Shown piece by piece: positions 1-11,372 of a stretch of 64,000 bases of DNA. The notes beneath the pieces are model-generated. The model did not search any database. It worked only from the letters and a program-made list of their open reading frames with translations, and had not been told where the DNA came from. This DNA is from Gammaproteobacteria bacterium (GTDB lineage: Bacteria; Pseudomonadota; Gammaproteobacteria; Burkholderiales; Burkholderiaceae_C), in contig JAHJOG010000259.1 in assembly GCA_018820395.1 (NCBI GenBank), positions 1 to 64,000 on the forward strand, given 5' to 3'. Position numbers and translations under genes: made by a program. How positions within the stretch are numbered: the first letter of the stretch is position 1; each line of letters starts with the position of its first letter.

Positions 1-1
1 G

Positions 2-82
2 GTGCTGCTGGTGCTGGTCGGCCGCGATCGGCTGCTTCGGCCGTGGATCGGGTGGCGCAAGCGCGAGCGTGCCTCTTCATGA
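2..82 (+). CDS. Branched-chain amino-acid ABC permease, C-terminal end (partial)
   Basis: This is only the last 26 codons of a gene that begins before the window. The readable tail is hydrophobic (VLLVLVGRDRLLRPW) and ends in a basic stretch followed by TGA. It overlaps the ATG of the next ATPase gene by 4 bases (ATGA). A hydrophobic tail directly in front of a LivG-LivF ATPase pair is what the end of a LivM-type inner-membrane permease looks like. Identity is inferred from position, because too little protein is present for a domain call. Confidence 0.6.
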   Translation: MLLVLVGRDRLLRPWIGWRKRERASS

Positions 83-837
83 GCGAGGCGGTGCTTTCTG
101 CAACCGGTCTGGTGATGCGTTTCGGCGGCATCACAGCGACCGACAACGTGACGCTGAACCTCGGCCGAGGCGCGAGGCACGCATTGATTGGGCCCAATGG
201 GGCCGGCAAGACCACGCTGATCAACCTGCTGACCGGCGTCCTCGTGCCGAGCGCCGGCCGGATCGTGCTGCAGGGCGAGGACGTGACGTGCCTTGCGCCG
301 CACCATCGCGTCGCGCGGGGGCTGGTGCGCACCTTTCAGATCAACCAGTTGTTCGATTCCATGACGCCGCTCGAAACCCTGGCGATGGTCGTTGCGCAGC
401 AGGGTGGGTCCGGGCGGCGCTGGTGGAAGCCGCTCGGCACGGACGCGGAAGTCCTGCGCACCGCGGCTCACCTGCTCGAACAGTTTCGCCTCGCCGACGT
501 CGCCAGCCAAGAGACGCGCCATCTTGCGTATGGCAAGCGGCGCCTGCTCGAAATCGCGATCGCCCTGGCCTGCAAGCCGCGCGTGCTGCTGCTGGACGAG
601 CCCGTGGCGGGCGTGCCGGCCGGGGAGCGCGAGGAGTTGCTGCAGACGGTCGGCGCGCTTCCCGCCGATGTCTCTGTGCTGCTGATCGAGCACGACATGG
701 ACCTGGTGTTCAGCTTTGCCGACCGCATGACGGTGCTCGTCAACGGCGGCGTGCTGACCGAAGGGACGCCGAGCGAGATCGCCGGCGACGCGCGGGTCAA
801 GGAGGTCTATCTGGGTCAGGGAGCCACGCATGGCTGA
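79..837 (+). CDS. livG: Branched-chain amino-acid-type ABC transporter ATPase, LivG family
   Basis: Cytoplasmic ATP-binding subunit that powers import by a LivHM-type permease. The start was set at the ATG overlapping the permease stop (ATGA), not the upstream GTG of the ORF track, giving 252 residues, the usual LivG length. Walker A is GPNGAGKTT, Walker B is LLLDEP, and the switch histidine follows in LLIEHDMD. The signature helix reads LAYGKRRLLEIA in place of the more common LSYGQQR. The gene is fused by overlap to livF, so the two ATPases are probably co-translated. The substrate could be a branched-chain amino acid, an amide, urea or an aromatic acid; sequence alone does not decide. Confidence 0.9.
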   Translation: MSEAVLSATGLVMRFGGITATDNVTLNLGRGARHALIGPNGAGKTTLINLLTGVLVPSAGRIVLQGEDVTCLAPHHRVARGLVRTFQINQLFDSMTPLETLAMVVAQQGGSGRRWWKPLGTDAEVLRTAAHLLEQFRLADVASQETRHLAYGKRRLLEIAIALACKPRVLLLDEPVAGVPAGEREELLQTVGALPADVSVLLIEHDMDLVFSFADRMTVLVNGGVLTEGTPSEIAGDARVKEVYLGQGATHG

Positions 838-1555
838 ATTGCTGCGTGTGGAGGCCCTGAGCGCAGGGTACGGCGAGGCGGTGGTCCTGCAGGAGGTCGG
901 CTTTGTGCTCGGCGAAGGCCAGACGCTCGCCCTGCTGGGCCGCAACGGCACGGGGAAGACGACGCTCATCAACACGCTCGTCGGCGTGGCCAGGCGCCAC
1001 GGTGGAACGATCACGCTCCATGGGCGCGCGATTCATGCCCTGGCGCCGCACGAGCGCGCACTTGCCGGCATCGGATGGGTGCCCCAGGAGCGCGGCATTT
1101 TCAAGTCGCTCACGGTGCACGAGAACCTGACGGCCGTGGAGCGCCCCGGCCGCGCCGGGCGAGGGCCTGGCGCATGGAACACGGCTCGCGTCTACGAGAT
1201 GTTTCCGCGGCTCGCCGAGCGCAAGGGCAATCTGGGAACGCAGCTCTCGGGTGGCGAGCAGCAGATGCTGGCAGTGGGGCGCGCGCTGGTGCTCAATCCG
1301 CAGCTGCTTTTGCTCGACGAGCCGCTGGAGGGCCTGGCGCCCATCATCGTGGAAGAACTGTTGCGCGCGATCCGCCGGATCACGCAAGAGGAGGGGCTTG
1401 CGGCGATCATCGTCGAGCAGCATCCACAAGCCATCCTGGCGATTTCGGACGAAGCGTTGGTGCTCGATCATGGCCGCGTCGCGCACGCCGATCGCGCGCA
1501 AGCGCTGCGCGATCAGCCCGAGGTGCTCGAAAGGCTGCTGGGCGTCGCTCGCTGA
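830..1555 (+). CDS. livF: Branched-chain amino-acid-type ABC transporter ATPase, LivF family
   Basis: Second ATPase of the same importer, 241 residues. It has Walker A GRNGTGKTT, the ABC signature LSGGEQQMLAVGRAL, Walker B LLLLDEP and the switch histidine in IIVEQH. The ATG lies 8 bases inside livG, so translation is probably coupled. LivG and LivF form the nucleotide-binding heterodimer under the LivHM permease. The operon ends here: a convergent gene starts its coding end 40 bp downstream, and no clear terminator is visible in that gap. The family is secure; the substrate is unknown. Confidence 0.92.
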   Translation: MAELLRVEALSAGYGEAVVLQEVGFVLGEGQTLALLGRNGTGKTTLINTLVGVARRHGGTITLHGRAIHALAPHERALAGIGWVPQERGIFKSLTVHENLTAVERPGRAGRGPGAWNTARVYEMFPRLAERKGNLGTQLSGGEQQMLAVGRALVLNPQLLLLDEPLEGLAPIIVEELLRAIRRITQEEGLAAIIVEQHPQAILAISDEALVLDHGRVAHADRAQALRDQPEVLERLLGVAR

Positions 1556-1595
1556 CGCCGAAAGCGCTGCGCATGCAGCACCCGCGAGTAGAGGT

Positions 1596-1979
1596 TTATT
1601 CCTTACGAGTCAGCGTGAAGCTGCGGCCGTCCCGCATGGCGCCTTGCAAGGTCTTCTCGTCGACCCGCTTCATCGTCAGGGTGCTGTCGGGGCAGCCTGC
1701 GAGTGCCGTCGAACGCTTGACCTCGAACACGAGTTCGTCGGCGGTGGCGGATTGCACCAGGATCGGCGCCTGCCTGCCGGTGCACGGGTCGGTCTGCCGG
1801 CCGCCGCCTTCCATGTCCCAGGTGCCGCCGCTGCCTTGTATGACTACGACGCCGCCTCGGCCGGTGCCGCGCTTGGTCTCGAACTTGGCCGTCCAGGTGC
1901 CCTCGTAGGAAGCGGGCTGACCCCAGGCGACGAAGCTCAGGAAGGCCGTGCTGCCGGCCAGCAAACGAAGAGTGTCCAT
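1596..1979 (-). CDS. Small exported hypothetical protein
   Basis: 127 residues when started at MDTLRLLAG, which gives a short signal-peptide-like N-terminus ending near AWGQPA. The ORF-track start 51 bases upstream would bury this signal and was rejected. The mature part is Gly/Thr-rich, carries two cysteines (DPCTG, LAGCPD) that could form a disulphide, and is predicted mostly beta by eye (alternating TLTMKR, SFTLTRK). I do not recognise the family. It lies 81 bp downstream of the Bcr/CflA pump on the same strand and may share its transcript. Confidence 0.6.
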   Translation of the reverse strand: MDTLRLLAGSTAFLSFVAWGQPASYEGTWTAKFETKRGTGRGGVVVIQGSGGTWDMEGGGRQTDPCTGRQAPILVQSATADELVFEVKRSTALAGCPDSTLTMKRVDEKTLQGAMRDGRSFTLTRKE

Positions 1980-2060
1980 TGGAATTCCGCGAAGTGGTTC
2001 GGAATCCGGATGATCTCCGAGCCCGAACAAAACGCAATAGGCCGAAGGTCGAATGGCCGT

Positions 2061-3299
2061 CTAAGCAGGGTCTTTGGCGACCATGCGGCCGATCTCCGGC
2101 CAGCGCGCGTGAAGCCAGACCCATGCGACGAGGCCGACGCTCAACATGAGAATGGACGTGAGCGCGAGCGCGATGGTCGAATGCATGACCAGCGGCGTGA
2201 TCAGGCCGGCCACGAGCCCGTTGGCGGTCGAGGCGATCACGGCCTGCATGGACGAGGCCATGCCGCGCCGCGTCGGGTGCAGGTCGAGCACCAGCAAAGT
2301 CACGACCGGCATCATCAGCGCCCAGCCGAAGGCGAACACGGCGATCGGCCACAGCGCCCACGCGGCATGGGCTTCGAACAGGAAGTTCGCAAGCACATTG
2401 ACCAGCGATGTGGCCAGCATGATGAAGAAGCCGTCGCGGATCTGGCGCTTGGGCGCCACTTTGCCCGCCATGCGCCCGCTGACCCACGCGCCTGCCATGA
2501 TGCCGCCGATGGTCAGCAGGAAGAACCAGAAGAACTGCGTGGGTTCGAGCGCCAGGCGTTCGCCCAGGAACGCCGGCGCTGCCAGCACATAGAGAAACAT
2601 GCCGTTGAACGGAACGCCGCTGGCAAAGGCAAGCAGAAGGAAGCGCGGGTCGGAGCACAGGTCCCAATAGCCGCGCAGCAGGTGTCGGACCTCGAAGGGC
2701 TGCCGCTGACTCACATGCAGCGTTTCGGGCAGCAGCCTGAAGTTGGCGGTGAACAGGATCACGCCGACCGCCACGAGAAACCAGAAGATGCTGTGCCACC
2801 CGAGGTGCACGAAGAGCAGACCGCCCACGATGGGCGCGAGCGCAGGCGCCACGCCGAAATAGATCGTGACCTGGCTCATGACCTTCTGAGCCAGGGCCGG
2901 CGGGTACATGTCGCGGATGACCGCGCGAGAAACCACGATGCCCGCACCGGTCGAAAGCCCCTGCAACGCCCGGAAGAACACCAGTTGGCCGATGGTCTGG
3001 GACAGGGCGCAACCCAACGACGCCAGCGTGAAAACCGCCAATCCCCAGAGAACCACCGGCCGACGCCCGAAGCTGTCCGACAACGCGCCATGAAAGAGAT
3101 TCATGAACGCGAAGCCGAAGAGATAGGCCGACAGCGTCTGCTGCATCTCGGCCGGTGTCGCGCCGATGCTCTTGGCGATTCCCGAGAACGCCGGGATGTA
3201 GGTGTCGATCGAGAACGGCCCGAGCATGCCGAGCACCGCCAGCAGAATGGCCAGCGCCCAGCGCGGCGCCAGCCAGAGCTTGTCGGCGTCGGGATTCAA
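2061..3299 (-). CDS. Bcr/CflA-family multidrug efflux MFS transporter
   Basis: 412-residue, 12-segment inner-membrane drug:proton antiporter. The first helix carries the DTYIPAF motif typical of Bcr/CflA (DHA1) proteins, and the cytoplasmic loop 2-3 has the MFS signature GALSDSFGRRPV. Helix 5 has the antiporter-like run GAGIVVSRAVIRD. The length fits the family (about 400). It starts 28 bp after the rpoD stop on the same strand, so it may be read through from rpoD. The substrate cannot be predicted; relatives export bicyclomycin, sulphonamides or chloramphenicol. Confidence 0.9.
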   Translation of the reverse strand: MNPDADKLWLAPRWALAILLAVLGMLGPFSIDTYIPAFSGIAKSIGATPAEMQQTLSAYLFGFAFMNLFHGALSDSFGRRPVVLWGLAVFTLASLGCALSQTIGQLVFFRALQGLSTGAGIVVSRAVIRDMYPPALAQKVMSQVTIYFGVAPALAPIVGGLLFVHLGWHSIFWFLVAVGVILFTANFRLLPETLHVSQRQPFEVRHLLRGYWDLCSDPRFLLLAFASGVPFNGMFLYVLAAPAFLGERLALEPTQFFWFFLLTIGGIMAGAWVSGRMAGKVAPKRQIRDGFFIMLATSLVNVLANFLFEAHAAWALWPIAVFAFGWALMMPVVTLLVLDLHPTRRGMASSMQAVIASTANGLVAGLITPLVMHSTIALALTSILMLSVGLVAWVWLHARWPEIGRMVAKDPA

Positions 3300-3327
3300 G
3301 ATCAGCGCTTCGGGACTGGGCGCGGGC

Positions 3328-5649
<2,322 letters not shown>

Positions 5650-5685
5650 ACGACCTCGCTGATCAGACCGGGCAAGGATCGCTGG

Positions 5686-5760
5686 TCACCCGAAGGCGCA
5701 ATCCATTTCCGGAGCAAACATGAAAACGGGCAAGCAGACGGTGAGGACGCAGGTCCTCAT
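5686..5760 (-). other. Possible 24-codon leader ORF in the rpoD 5' leader
   Basis: Within the roughly 270-nt leader between the rpoD promoter and rpoD there is a short ATG-to-TGA frame (begins MRTCVLTVC, 24 residues) with GAAGAG 3 nt before its ATG. Its first bases form one arm of a 7-bp inverted repeat (TGAGGAC-N4-GTCCTCA). There is no T-run after the hairpin, so it is not a standard attenuator. It may be chance; I record it because long structured leaders before rpoD can be regulatory. Confidence 0.2.
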
Positions 5761-5920
5761 GCACTCTTCATAGACAAGATGTCGGGCGAACATTTGGTGT
5801 GCAGTCCTTGCGGAAATTTGGCCTTGATCCGACGTGATCTGTCGGACGTGCATTGCGCGTGGGGCCGGCCCGGAGGTGCTGCTGTCGCTCTTGTCTGATT
5901 CGCGAGTAGCGAAACCGTCA

Positions 5921-5948
5921 ATTATAGCGCGTTATGTGATATTCAAGC
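5921..5948 (-). promoter_or_regulatory. Sigma-70-type promoter of rpoD
   Basis: On the minus strand there is a perfect TATAAT at 5926-5921, preceded after 16 nt by GCTTGA as a weak -35. The -35 overlaps the dnaG stop codon. This would give rpoD its own transcript with a leader of about 265 nt, independent of dnaG. Confidence 0.6.
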
Positions 5949-7817
5949 GTTGTGACGCGGCTTGAGGCGTTCCCGGAGCTCGAGCCGGCGGACTTCGAGC
6001 GCCTTGTAACGCTCGAGAGCCCGGGGATCGGTGCCCGCTTCGGCGATGGCCTGGATCTGCTGCGTCTTGAGCGAGTCGTCGAGCATGTAGTCGAGGACGT
6101 TGGAGAGTTCCTTGCGGCTGTCGGCCTCCGTCTCATCGCCGAAAGACACCGGCTGCCCGTCGGCGCCAGTCATCACGCGCTCGGCCAACCCCGCGAAGGG
6201 GAGGCCCGAGAGGCCTTCTCGCAGCGCCGCCCACGGTTGAATGCCGTGCTCGTGCCATTGGCTGTCCAACCAGGCAAACAGCTGTCCGTGCTCGCCGGGC
6301 AGGTCGCACAGCATGCTCTGCAATTCGGGTGTCAGAGCCTCCCATTCGGCCATGGCGGACAGAAGCAGGCGTGCGGCAATGTCGGAACGTCCGAGTGGCT
6401 TCGTTCGGGCTGGCATCGCTGTGCGGCCGGAAACCCGAGCCGGCCTTTCATCGCGGTCGATCCACTCTGCCTTTCGTCGCGGCGTTCCTTCGGCCGGACG
6501 TGGTGTCTGGATCGGCGTCCAAAGCCGTTCCAGGTCCGAGGTGCTCAGTTGCACCAGTTGGGCGATCTCGCCCAGCATCTGGCGTTTGAGGGCGCCGTCG
6601 GGCAGGCCTTGCCAAAGCGGGCGGGCGTTGCTGGCCATGCGCGCCCGGCCTTCGGCGGTGGACAGATCGCACCCTTCGCGGGCGGCTTCGACCATGAACC
6701 GACTGAGTGGCGTGGCCTCGGCGACGAAGCGCGCGAAGGCTTCGCGACCGAACTCGCGCACGAAACTGTCCGGATCATGTTCCGCCGGAAGAAAGAGGAA
6801 CTTGATGCTGCGGACGTCGGTCGCGTAGGGCAGGGCGCCGTCGAGCGCCTTGCGCGCCGCGCGCCGTCCCGCGGCGTCGCCGTCGAAACTGAAGACGACC
6901 GCGTCGGTGAAACGAAATAGCTTCTGCACGTGCTCCGGCGTGCATGCGGTGCCCAACGTGGCGACCGCGTTCGGGAAACCCAACTGTGCCAGTGCGACCA
7001 CGTCCATGTAGCCCTCGGTCACGAGCGCGTAGCCGTGTTCCCGGAACGCAGCGCGGGCCTCGTACAACCCGTAGAGCTCGCGTCCTTTGCTGAATACCGG
7101 CGTTTCCGGGGAATTCAGGTATTTCGGTTTCTCGTCGCCGAGAACACGACCGCCGAAGCCGATGCACTCGCCTTTGACATTGCGGATCGGAAACATGATG
7201 CGCTCACGAAAGCGGTCGTAGCGCTTGCCGTCGCCTTGCTCGTCGTCGCTGCTCGCGATGACCAGCCCGCTTTCGGTGAGCAGGGGGCTGTCGTATTCGG
7301 GAAAAACGCTGGCCAGCGTGCGCCAACCGGCCGGCGCAAAGCCAATGCCGAATTGCCGGGCGACTTCGCCCGACAGGCCGCGGCCTTGCAGATAAGCAAT
7401 CGCCGCAGGCGAGTCGCGCAGGCACTTGCGATAGGCCTCGCCGGCCTTCTCCAGGACGTCGTACAGCGTGGCCTGCCGCTTTTTCTGTTCGGCGGATCGG
7501 GCGCGCTCTTCGGGCGAGGCGTCGTCCTCAGGGACCTGCATGCCATATTGCCCGGCCAGGTCATGCACTGCCTCGACGAAGCCCATTCCGGCATGCTCCA
7601 TCAGGAAGCCGATGGCATTTCCGTGAACGCCGCAGCCGAAGCAGTGATAGAACTGCTTGGTCGGGCTGACCGAGAACGACGGCGATTTTTCGCCGTGGAA
7701 AGGGCACAGGCCCATGAAATTGGCGCCCGCCTTCTTGAGCTGGACGTAGCGCCCGACGATCTCCACCACATCGGCTCGCGCGATGAGTTCCTGAATGAAA
7801 GCGGACGGGATGGACAT
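5943..7817 (-). CDS. dnaG: DNA primase
   Basis: Synthesises RNA primers at the replication fork and works with the DnaB helicase, also encoded in this window. The start was set at MSIPSAFIQ (624 residues), the usual DnaG N-terminus; the ORF track adds 37 unlikely residues. The CHC2 zinc ribbon has Cys38, His41, Cys59 and Cys62 (CPFHGEK..HCFGCG). The TOPRIM core shows VTEGYMDVVALAQLG and FSFDGDAAGRRA (acidic metal ligands). The C-terminal helicase-interaction part follows residue 450. It lies just before rpoD, 293 bp away; rpsU, the usual first gene of this operon, is absent here. Confidence 0.96.
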   Translation of the reverse strand: MSIPSAFIQELIARADVVEIVGRYVQLKKAGANFMGLCPFHGEKSPSFSVSPTKQFYHCFGCGVHGNAIGFLMEHAGMGFVEAVHDLAGQYGMQVPEDDASPEERARSAEQKKRQATLYDVLEKAGEAYRKCLRDSPAAIAYLQGRGLSGEVARQFGIGFAPAGWRTLASVFPEYDSPLLTESGLVIASSDDEQGDGKRYDRFRERIMFPIRNVKGECIGFGGRVLGDEKPKYLNSPETPVFSKGRELYGLYEARAAFREHGYALVTEGYMDVVALAQLGFPNAVATLGTACTPEHVQKLFRFTDAVVFSFDGDAAGRRAARKALDGALPYATDVRSIKFLFLPAEHDPDSFVREFGREAFARFVAEATPLSRFMVEAAREGCDLSTAEGRARMASNARPLWQGLPDGALKRQMLGEIAQLVQLSTSDLERLWTPIQTPRPAEGTPRRKAEWIDRDERPARVSGRTAMPARTKPLGRSDIAARLLLSAMAEWEALTPELQSMLCDLPGEHGQLFAWLDSQWHEHGIQPWAALREGLSGLPFAGLAERVMTGADGQPVSFGDETEADSRKELSNVLDYMLDDSLKTQQIQAIAEAGTDPRALERYKALEVRRLELRERLKPRHNA

Positions 7818-7900
7818 GTAGGCGAAGAGCGGCAAATCATACGCAAGGGGCAGAACCGACACGGCCGCCCCGCATACTCGCCTGCCGAAAGCACCCTTCG

Positions 7901-8779
7901 ATGATCCGAAGCTATCTGACTCACGCATCGCCGCTGCTGCGCCATCCCTTTCGCTTCATTTGGGAAGCGCTGAAGGCGTTTCGTGCCAATCAGGGCTTGC
8001 TGCTTGCGGGCGCAGTGGCTTACTACGCGCTCCTGTCGATCGTGCCGTTGCTGATCGTCAGTGTGATTGCACTGTCTCACTTCATCAATCAGGCGGATCT
8101 GCTGGCGTCGGTGGGTCGGTATCTGGAGTGGTTGCTCCCTGGCCAGTCGCGTGCGATCGTCACGGAGCTGTCCAACTTCCTTGCGCATCGGGACGTGCTC
8201 GGCCCGGTGTTGGCCATCACGCTGATCTTCTTCAGTTCGCTGGCCTTCACGGTGCTGGAAAGTGCGATGGCGGTGATCTTTCATCATCGCAAGGCCGATC
8301 ATTCACGGCATTTCCTGATCTCGGCCGTGATGCCTTACATCTACATCTTGTGCCTGTGTGCCGGGCTGCTGCTGGTGACCTTGGTGTCGGGCGCGCTGCA
8401 AGTGATCGGGCAGGAGAGCATCGAGCTGTTCGGCAGCGAGTGGTCGCTGTCTGGCGTGTCTGGACTCTTGTTGTATCTGCTCGGACTCGCGGGCGAGATC
8501 TTCATGCTCACTTCGCTCTACATGGTCATGCCGGTCGGGCATCTGTCGTTGAGGCATGCCCTGCTGGGCGGCATCACCGCTGCCTTGCTCTGGGAGGTCA
8601 CGCGGCGAATTTTGGTGCTTTATTTCGCCACGCTGTCGCAAGTGAACGTGGTCTATGGTTCGCTGACGACTGCGATCGTGGTGCTGCTCAGCCTGGAGGT
8701 GGCGGCAACCTTGGTTCTCTTCGGCGCACAGGTGATCGCGCAATACGAAAGGCTCGACCGGAAAGTCGAACCCGCATGA
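7901..8779 (+). CDS. YihY/BrkB-family inner-membrane protein
   Basis: 292 residues with about six membrane segments. The family signature lies near the N-terminus (FRANQGLLLAGAVAYYALLSIVPLL) and again at GSLTTAIVVLLSLEVAATLVLFGAQV near the C-terminus. Members (PF03631, formerly misnamed RNase BN) are integral membrane proteins of unsettled function. The gene is divergent from dnaG with 83 bp between starts and converges on the SDR gene with a 19-bp gap. No function can be deduced from this context. Confidence 0.88.
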   Translation: MIRSYLTHASPLLRHPFRFIWEALKAFRANQGLLLAGAVAYYALLSIVPLLIVSVIALSHFINQADLLASVGRYLEWLLPGQSRAIVTELSNFLAHRDVLGPVLAITLIFFSSLAFTVLESAMAVIFHHRKADHSRHFLISAVMPYIYILCLCAGLLLVTLVSGALQVIGQESIELFGSEWSLSGVSGLLLYLLGLAGEIFMLTSLYMVMPVGHLSLRHALLGGITAALLWEVTRRILVLYFATLSQVNVVYGSLTTAIVVLLSLEVAATLVLFGAQVIAQYERLDRKVEPA

Positions 8780-8798
8780 GCGACGGACGCGACAAAGG

Positions 8799-9557
8799 CT
8801 AGCGCGGGGCCATGCGAATCGCACCGTCCAGGCGGATCACCTCGCCATTGAGCATGTCGTTCTCGAAGATGTGCTTGGCCAGCTTCGCATAGTCGTCGGG
8901 CGTGCCGAGACGCGAGGGAAACGGAACGCTTGCAGCAAGGGCGTCCTGAACTTCCTGGGGCATGCCGAACAGCATCGGCGTGCCGAAGATGCCGGGCGCG
9001 ATCGTCATGTTGCGAATGCCGCTTCGCGCAAGGTCGCGCGCGATGGGCAAAGTCATTCCGACAACACCCCCCTTGGAGGCGCTGTAGGCAGCCTGACCGA
9101 TCTGTCCATCGTAGGCTGCCACAGAGGCGGTGGAGATCAGGACGCCTCGCTCACCGGTGGGCTCTGGGTCGTTCCTGCTCATGGCGTCCGCGGCGATCCG
9201 AATCATGTTGAACGTGCCGATCAGGTTGACGGTGACAGTCTTGCTGAAAACGGCCAGAGCGTGCGGTCCGGATTTTCCGATCGTCTTTTCTGCAGGGGCG
9301 ATGCCGGCGCAATTGACCAGCCCCATCAACTTGCCGAGACCGACCGCGGTGTCCACGGCGGCCTTGGCGTCTGCCTCCTGGCTCACGTCGCACTTGACGA
9401 AGACGCCGCCGATTTCATCGGCGACCGAGGTCCCCTTGTCGGTCTGCATGTCCGCAATCACGACCTTGCCCCCGTTGGCGGCCAGCATCCGCGCCGTGCC
9501 CTCGCCAAGCCCTGAAGCGCCACCTGTCACGATGAACACTTTGCCGTCGATCTGCAT
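8799..9557 (-). CDS. Short-chain dehydrogenase, 3-hydroxyacyl-CoA dehydrogenase type 2 (HSD10-like)
   Basis: 252 residues from MQIDGKVF, preceded by a GGAG ribosome site; the 32 residues upstream in the ORF track are not plausible. The NAD-binding turn is TGGASGLG (11-18), NCAG is present, and the catalytic Ser and YSASK follow in the [21 protein letters not shown] region. That segment is characteristic of the HSD10/type-2 3-hydroxyacyl-CoA dehydrogenases, which oxidise short-chain 3-hydroxyacyl-CoA with NAD in beta-oxidation and isoleucine breakdown. The upstream gene is a phasin, separated by a terminator, so co-transcription is unlikely although both touch acyl-CoA/PHA metabolism. Confidence 0.88.
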   Translation of the reverse strand: MQIDGKVFIVTGGASGLGEGTARMLAANGGKVVIADMQTDKGTSVADEIGGVFVKCDVSQEADAKAAVDTAVGLGKLMGLVNCAGIAPAEKTIGKSGPHALAVFSKTVTVNLIGTFNMIRIAADAMSRNDPEPTGERGVLISTASVAAYDGQIGQAAYSASKGGVVGMTLPIARDLARSGIRNMTIAPGIFGTPMLFGMPQEVQDALAASVPFPSRLGTPDDYAKLAKHIFENDMLNGEVIRLDGAIRMAPR

Positions 9558-9597
9558 GGAAAAGTTCTCCTTAAATAGGAAATCGATTATCGACGGA

Positions 9598-9630
9598 AAG
9601 AAAAAAAGGCCTCGTCCGAAGACGAGGCCT
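9598..9630 (-). terminator. Rho-independent terminator after the phasin gene
   Basis: Perfect 10-bp stem AGGCCTCGTC / GACGAGGCCT with a 4-nt loop, followed on the minus strand by a run of seven or more T. It ends the phasin transcript before the SDR gene. Confidence 0.9.
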
Positions 9631-9696
9631 GAATTGGATCCCGAGGGACCCAAGGAGACAATCGTTGCTTGCCCGCTTGTGGGCGGGCGATGCTTA

Positions 9697-10254
9697 TCAG
9701 CGCTTGCGCGATGCGGTTTGAGCAGTGGTCTTGGCAGCGTTCACAGCAGTGGTCGAAACCGCTTGGAAGTTGGCTTCGGCGACGTCCGAAGCCTGCTTGA
9801 CGGCCTTTTGAACCGACTCGAACGCGTTGTTGGCGGCAGCCACTGCACTCTTCATCACGGCGACCGCCGTTTCAGAGCCGGCCGGAGCATTCTTGGCGGC
9901 GCTGTCGACCAGGCCGACGAAAGACTGTTGAGCTTCAGCGGCCTTGACTTCGAAAGCCTTGGTGAACTCGGCGCTCGTGCCTTGGGCAATCTCATACAGA
10001 TGACGGCTGTACGCAGCGGTCTTTTCGGCCAAAGGCTGGAACATGCTGGCCTGAAGGGCGAGCAGCTCTTGTGCGTCCTTGACGCTCAGCATTGCTTGGG
10101 TCGTACCAGCGGCTTCGGTGAGTGCTGCCTTGGAGGCGGTCACGTTAAGTTCGAGAAGCTTCTCGACGCCTTCGAAGGCCTTGGTCGTCAGGCCGAACAT
10201 CGTTTCGAGATTGGCTTTGTGGGAGGCGAGGATTTGGTCGGCGGTGAGGGCCAT
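9697..10254 (-). CDS. phaP: Phasin family protein (PHA granule-associated)
   Basis: 185 residues from MALTADQIL, with GGAG 7 nt upstream. The protein is largely alpha-helical, Ala-rich and almost lacks Cys and Trp. It has the phasin features of an N-terminal [20 protein letters not shown] segment and a repetitive Ala/Lys C-terminus ending in SRKR. Phasins coat polyhydroxyalkanoate granules and control their size and number. The gene stands as a single transcription unit with its own strong terminator, as expected for an abundant structural protein. PhaC, PhaA and PhaB are not in the window. Confidence 0.92.
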   Translation of the reverse strand: MALTADQILASHKANLETMFGLTTKAFEGVEKLLELNVTASKAALTEAAGTTQAMLSVKDAQELLALQASMFQPLAEKTAAYSRHLYEIAQGTSAEFTKAFEVKAAEAQQSFVGLVDSAAKNAPAGSETAVAVMKSAVAAANNAFESVQKAVKQASDVAEANFQAVSTTAVNAAKTTAQTASRKR

Positions 10255-10428
10255 GTGATAACTCCGTTTGAAAGTAGAAAGCAGTGCGCGGTGGAGCTGC
10301 CCCTGACTTATGTTGCGGTGCAGCATGCCTCAAGTATAAGCACTGCTTTCGCGCGATCAAGTGGTTTCTGCTGCTCTGCAGCAATTTAGATCGCAACGCC
10401 TAATTGGCTCCCCGGGGAGAATGGATCG

Positions 10429-11364
10429 ATGCGCGCCTTCTATTCAGGCCGGTTCCAACTCCCCTTGCCGGCGGGCCATCGATTTCCGATGGGGCGTTAC
10501 GTGATGCTGCGCGATGGCCTCGTTGCAGCACTCCCGCAGGTTTGCATGCTCGAGGCACCGCGAGCAACCGATGGTGAATTGGCGTTGGCGCATTCGCCGG
10601 ATTGGATCGCCTCCGTTCAAGAGGGCACGGTGTCGGCATCGGCCATGCGCGAGATCGGATTTCCCTGGAGTGAAGCCATGGTGGAGCGTTCGCGCCGCTC
10701 GACCGGTGCGACGATTGCCGCGTGCAGGGTCGCGCTCGCGGATGGCGTCGGGGGCAACATGGCAGGTGGCACCCACCACGCCAAGTCGGATCGGGGAGGG
10801 GGCTTCTGCGTTTTCAATGACGCAGCCGTGGCCGCAAGGCTGATGCAGGCGGAGCACGCTCGCGTCGCGCGTCGCGCGTTGAGGGTGGCGGTGGTCGATC
10901 TCGACGTCCATCAAGGCAACGGCACCGCGCAGATATTTCGGGATGATCCGAGCGTGTTCACCCTGTCTCTCCATGGCCAGAAGAACTTCCCCTTCAGCAA
11001 GGAAGTTTCCGATCTCGATGTCGAGCTCCCGGATGGTTGCGGAGACGCGGACTATCTCACCGCGCTCGAACAGGCGCTTGAAGAACTCGATCGGCGGTTC
11101 GCGCCCGACCTGATCATTTACCTGGCTGGCGCCGACCCTTACGAAGGAGATCGGCTGGGACGGCTCAAATTGAGCTTCGACGGTCTCGAAGCTCGCGACC
11201 GTCGAGTCTTCGACCATGCATGGAACCGGCGTATTCCCGTCGCGTTCGCCATGGCAGGGGGATACGCCCGCGACATCCAGGACACGGTGCGCATCCAGCT
11301 TGGGACTTTCAAGGTGGCATTCGAGTACTGGAGCCGATGGCAGAATTTGAGCTCGCGATCCTGA
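10429..11364 (+). CDS. Histone-deacetylase-family zinc amidohydrolase
   Basis: 311 residues of the arginase/deacetylase fold. Active-site features are visible: the tandem histidines in GGTHHAKSD (His116, His117), zinc ligands in DLDVHQGNGT (Asp159, His161) and the third ligand in AGADPYEGDRLG (Asp236), followed by a C-terminal AMAGGYA. Bacterial members remove acyl groups from polyamines, acetoin-related or other small amides; none is shown to act on histones here. The compact length fits the short bacterial class. The next gene, a hotdog thioesterase, starts 8 bp after its stop, so the two probably form an operon for acyl-group removal. The substrate is unknown. Confidence 0.87.
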   Translation: MRAFYSGRFQLPLPAGHRFPMGRYVMLRDGLVAALPQVCMLEAPRATDGELALAHSPDWIASVQEGTVSASAMREIGFPWSEAMVERSRRSTGATIAACRVALADGVGGNMAGGTHHAKSDRGGGFCVFNDAAVAARLMQAEHARVARRALRVAVVDLDVHQGNGTAQIFRDDPSVFTLSLHGQKNFPFSKEVSDLDVELPDGCGDADYLTALEQALEELDRRFAPDLIIYLAGADPYEGDRLGRLKLSFDGLEARDRRVFDHAWNRRIPVAFAMAGGYARDIQDTVRIQLGTFKVAFEYWSRWQNLSSRS

Positions 11365-11372
11365 CCTTTGCC

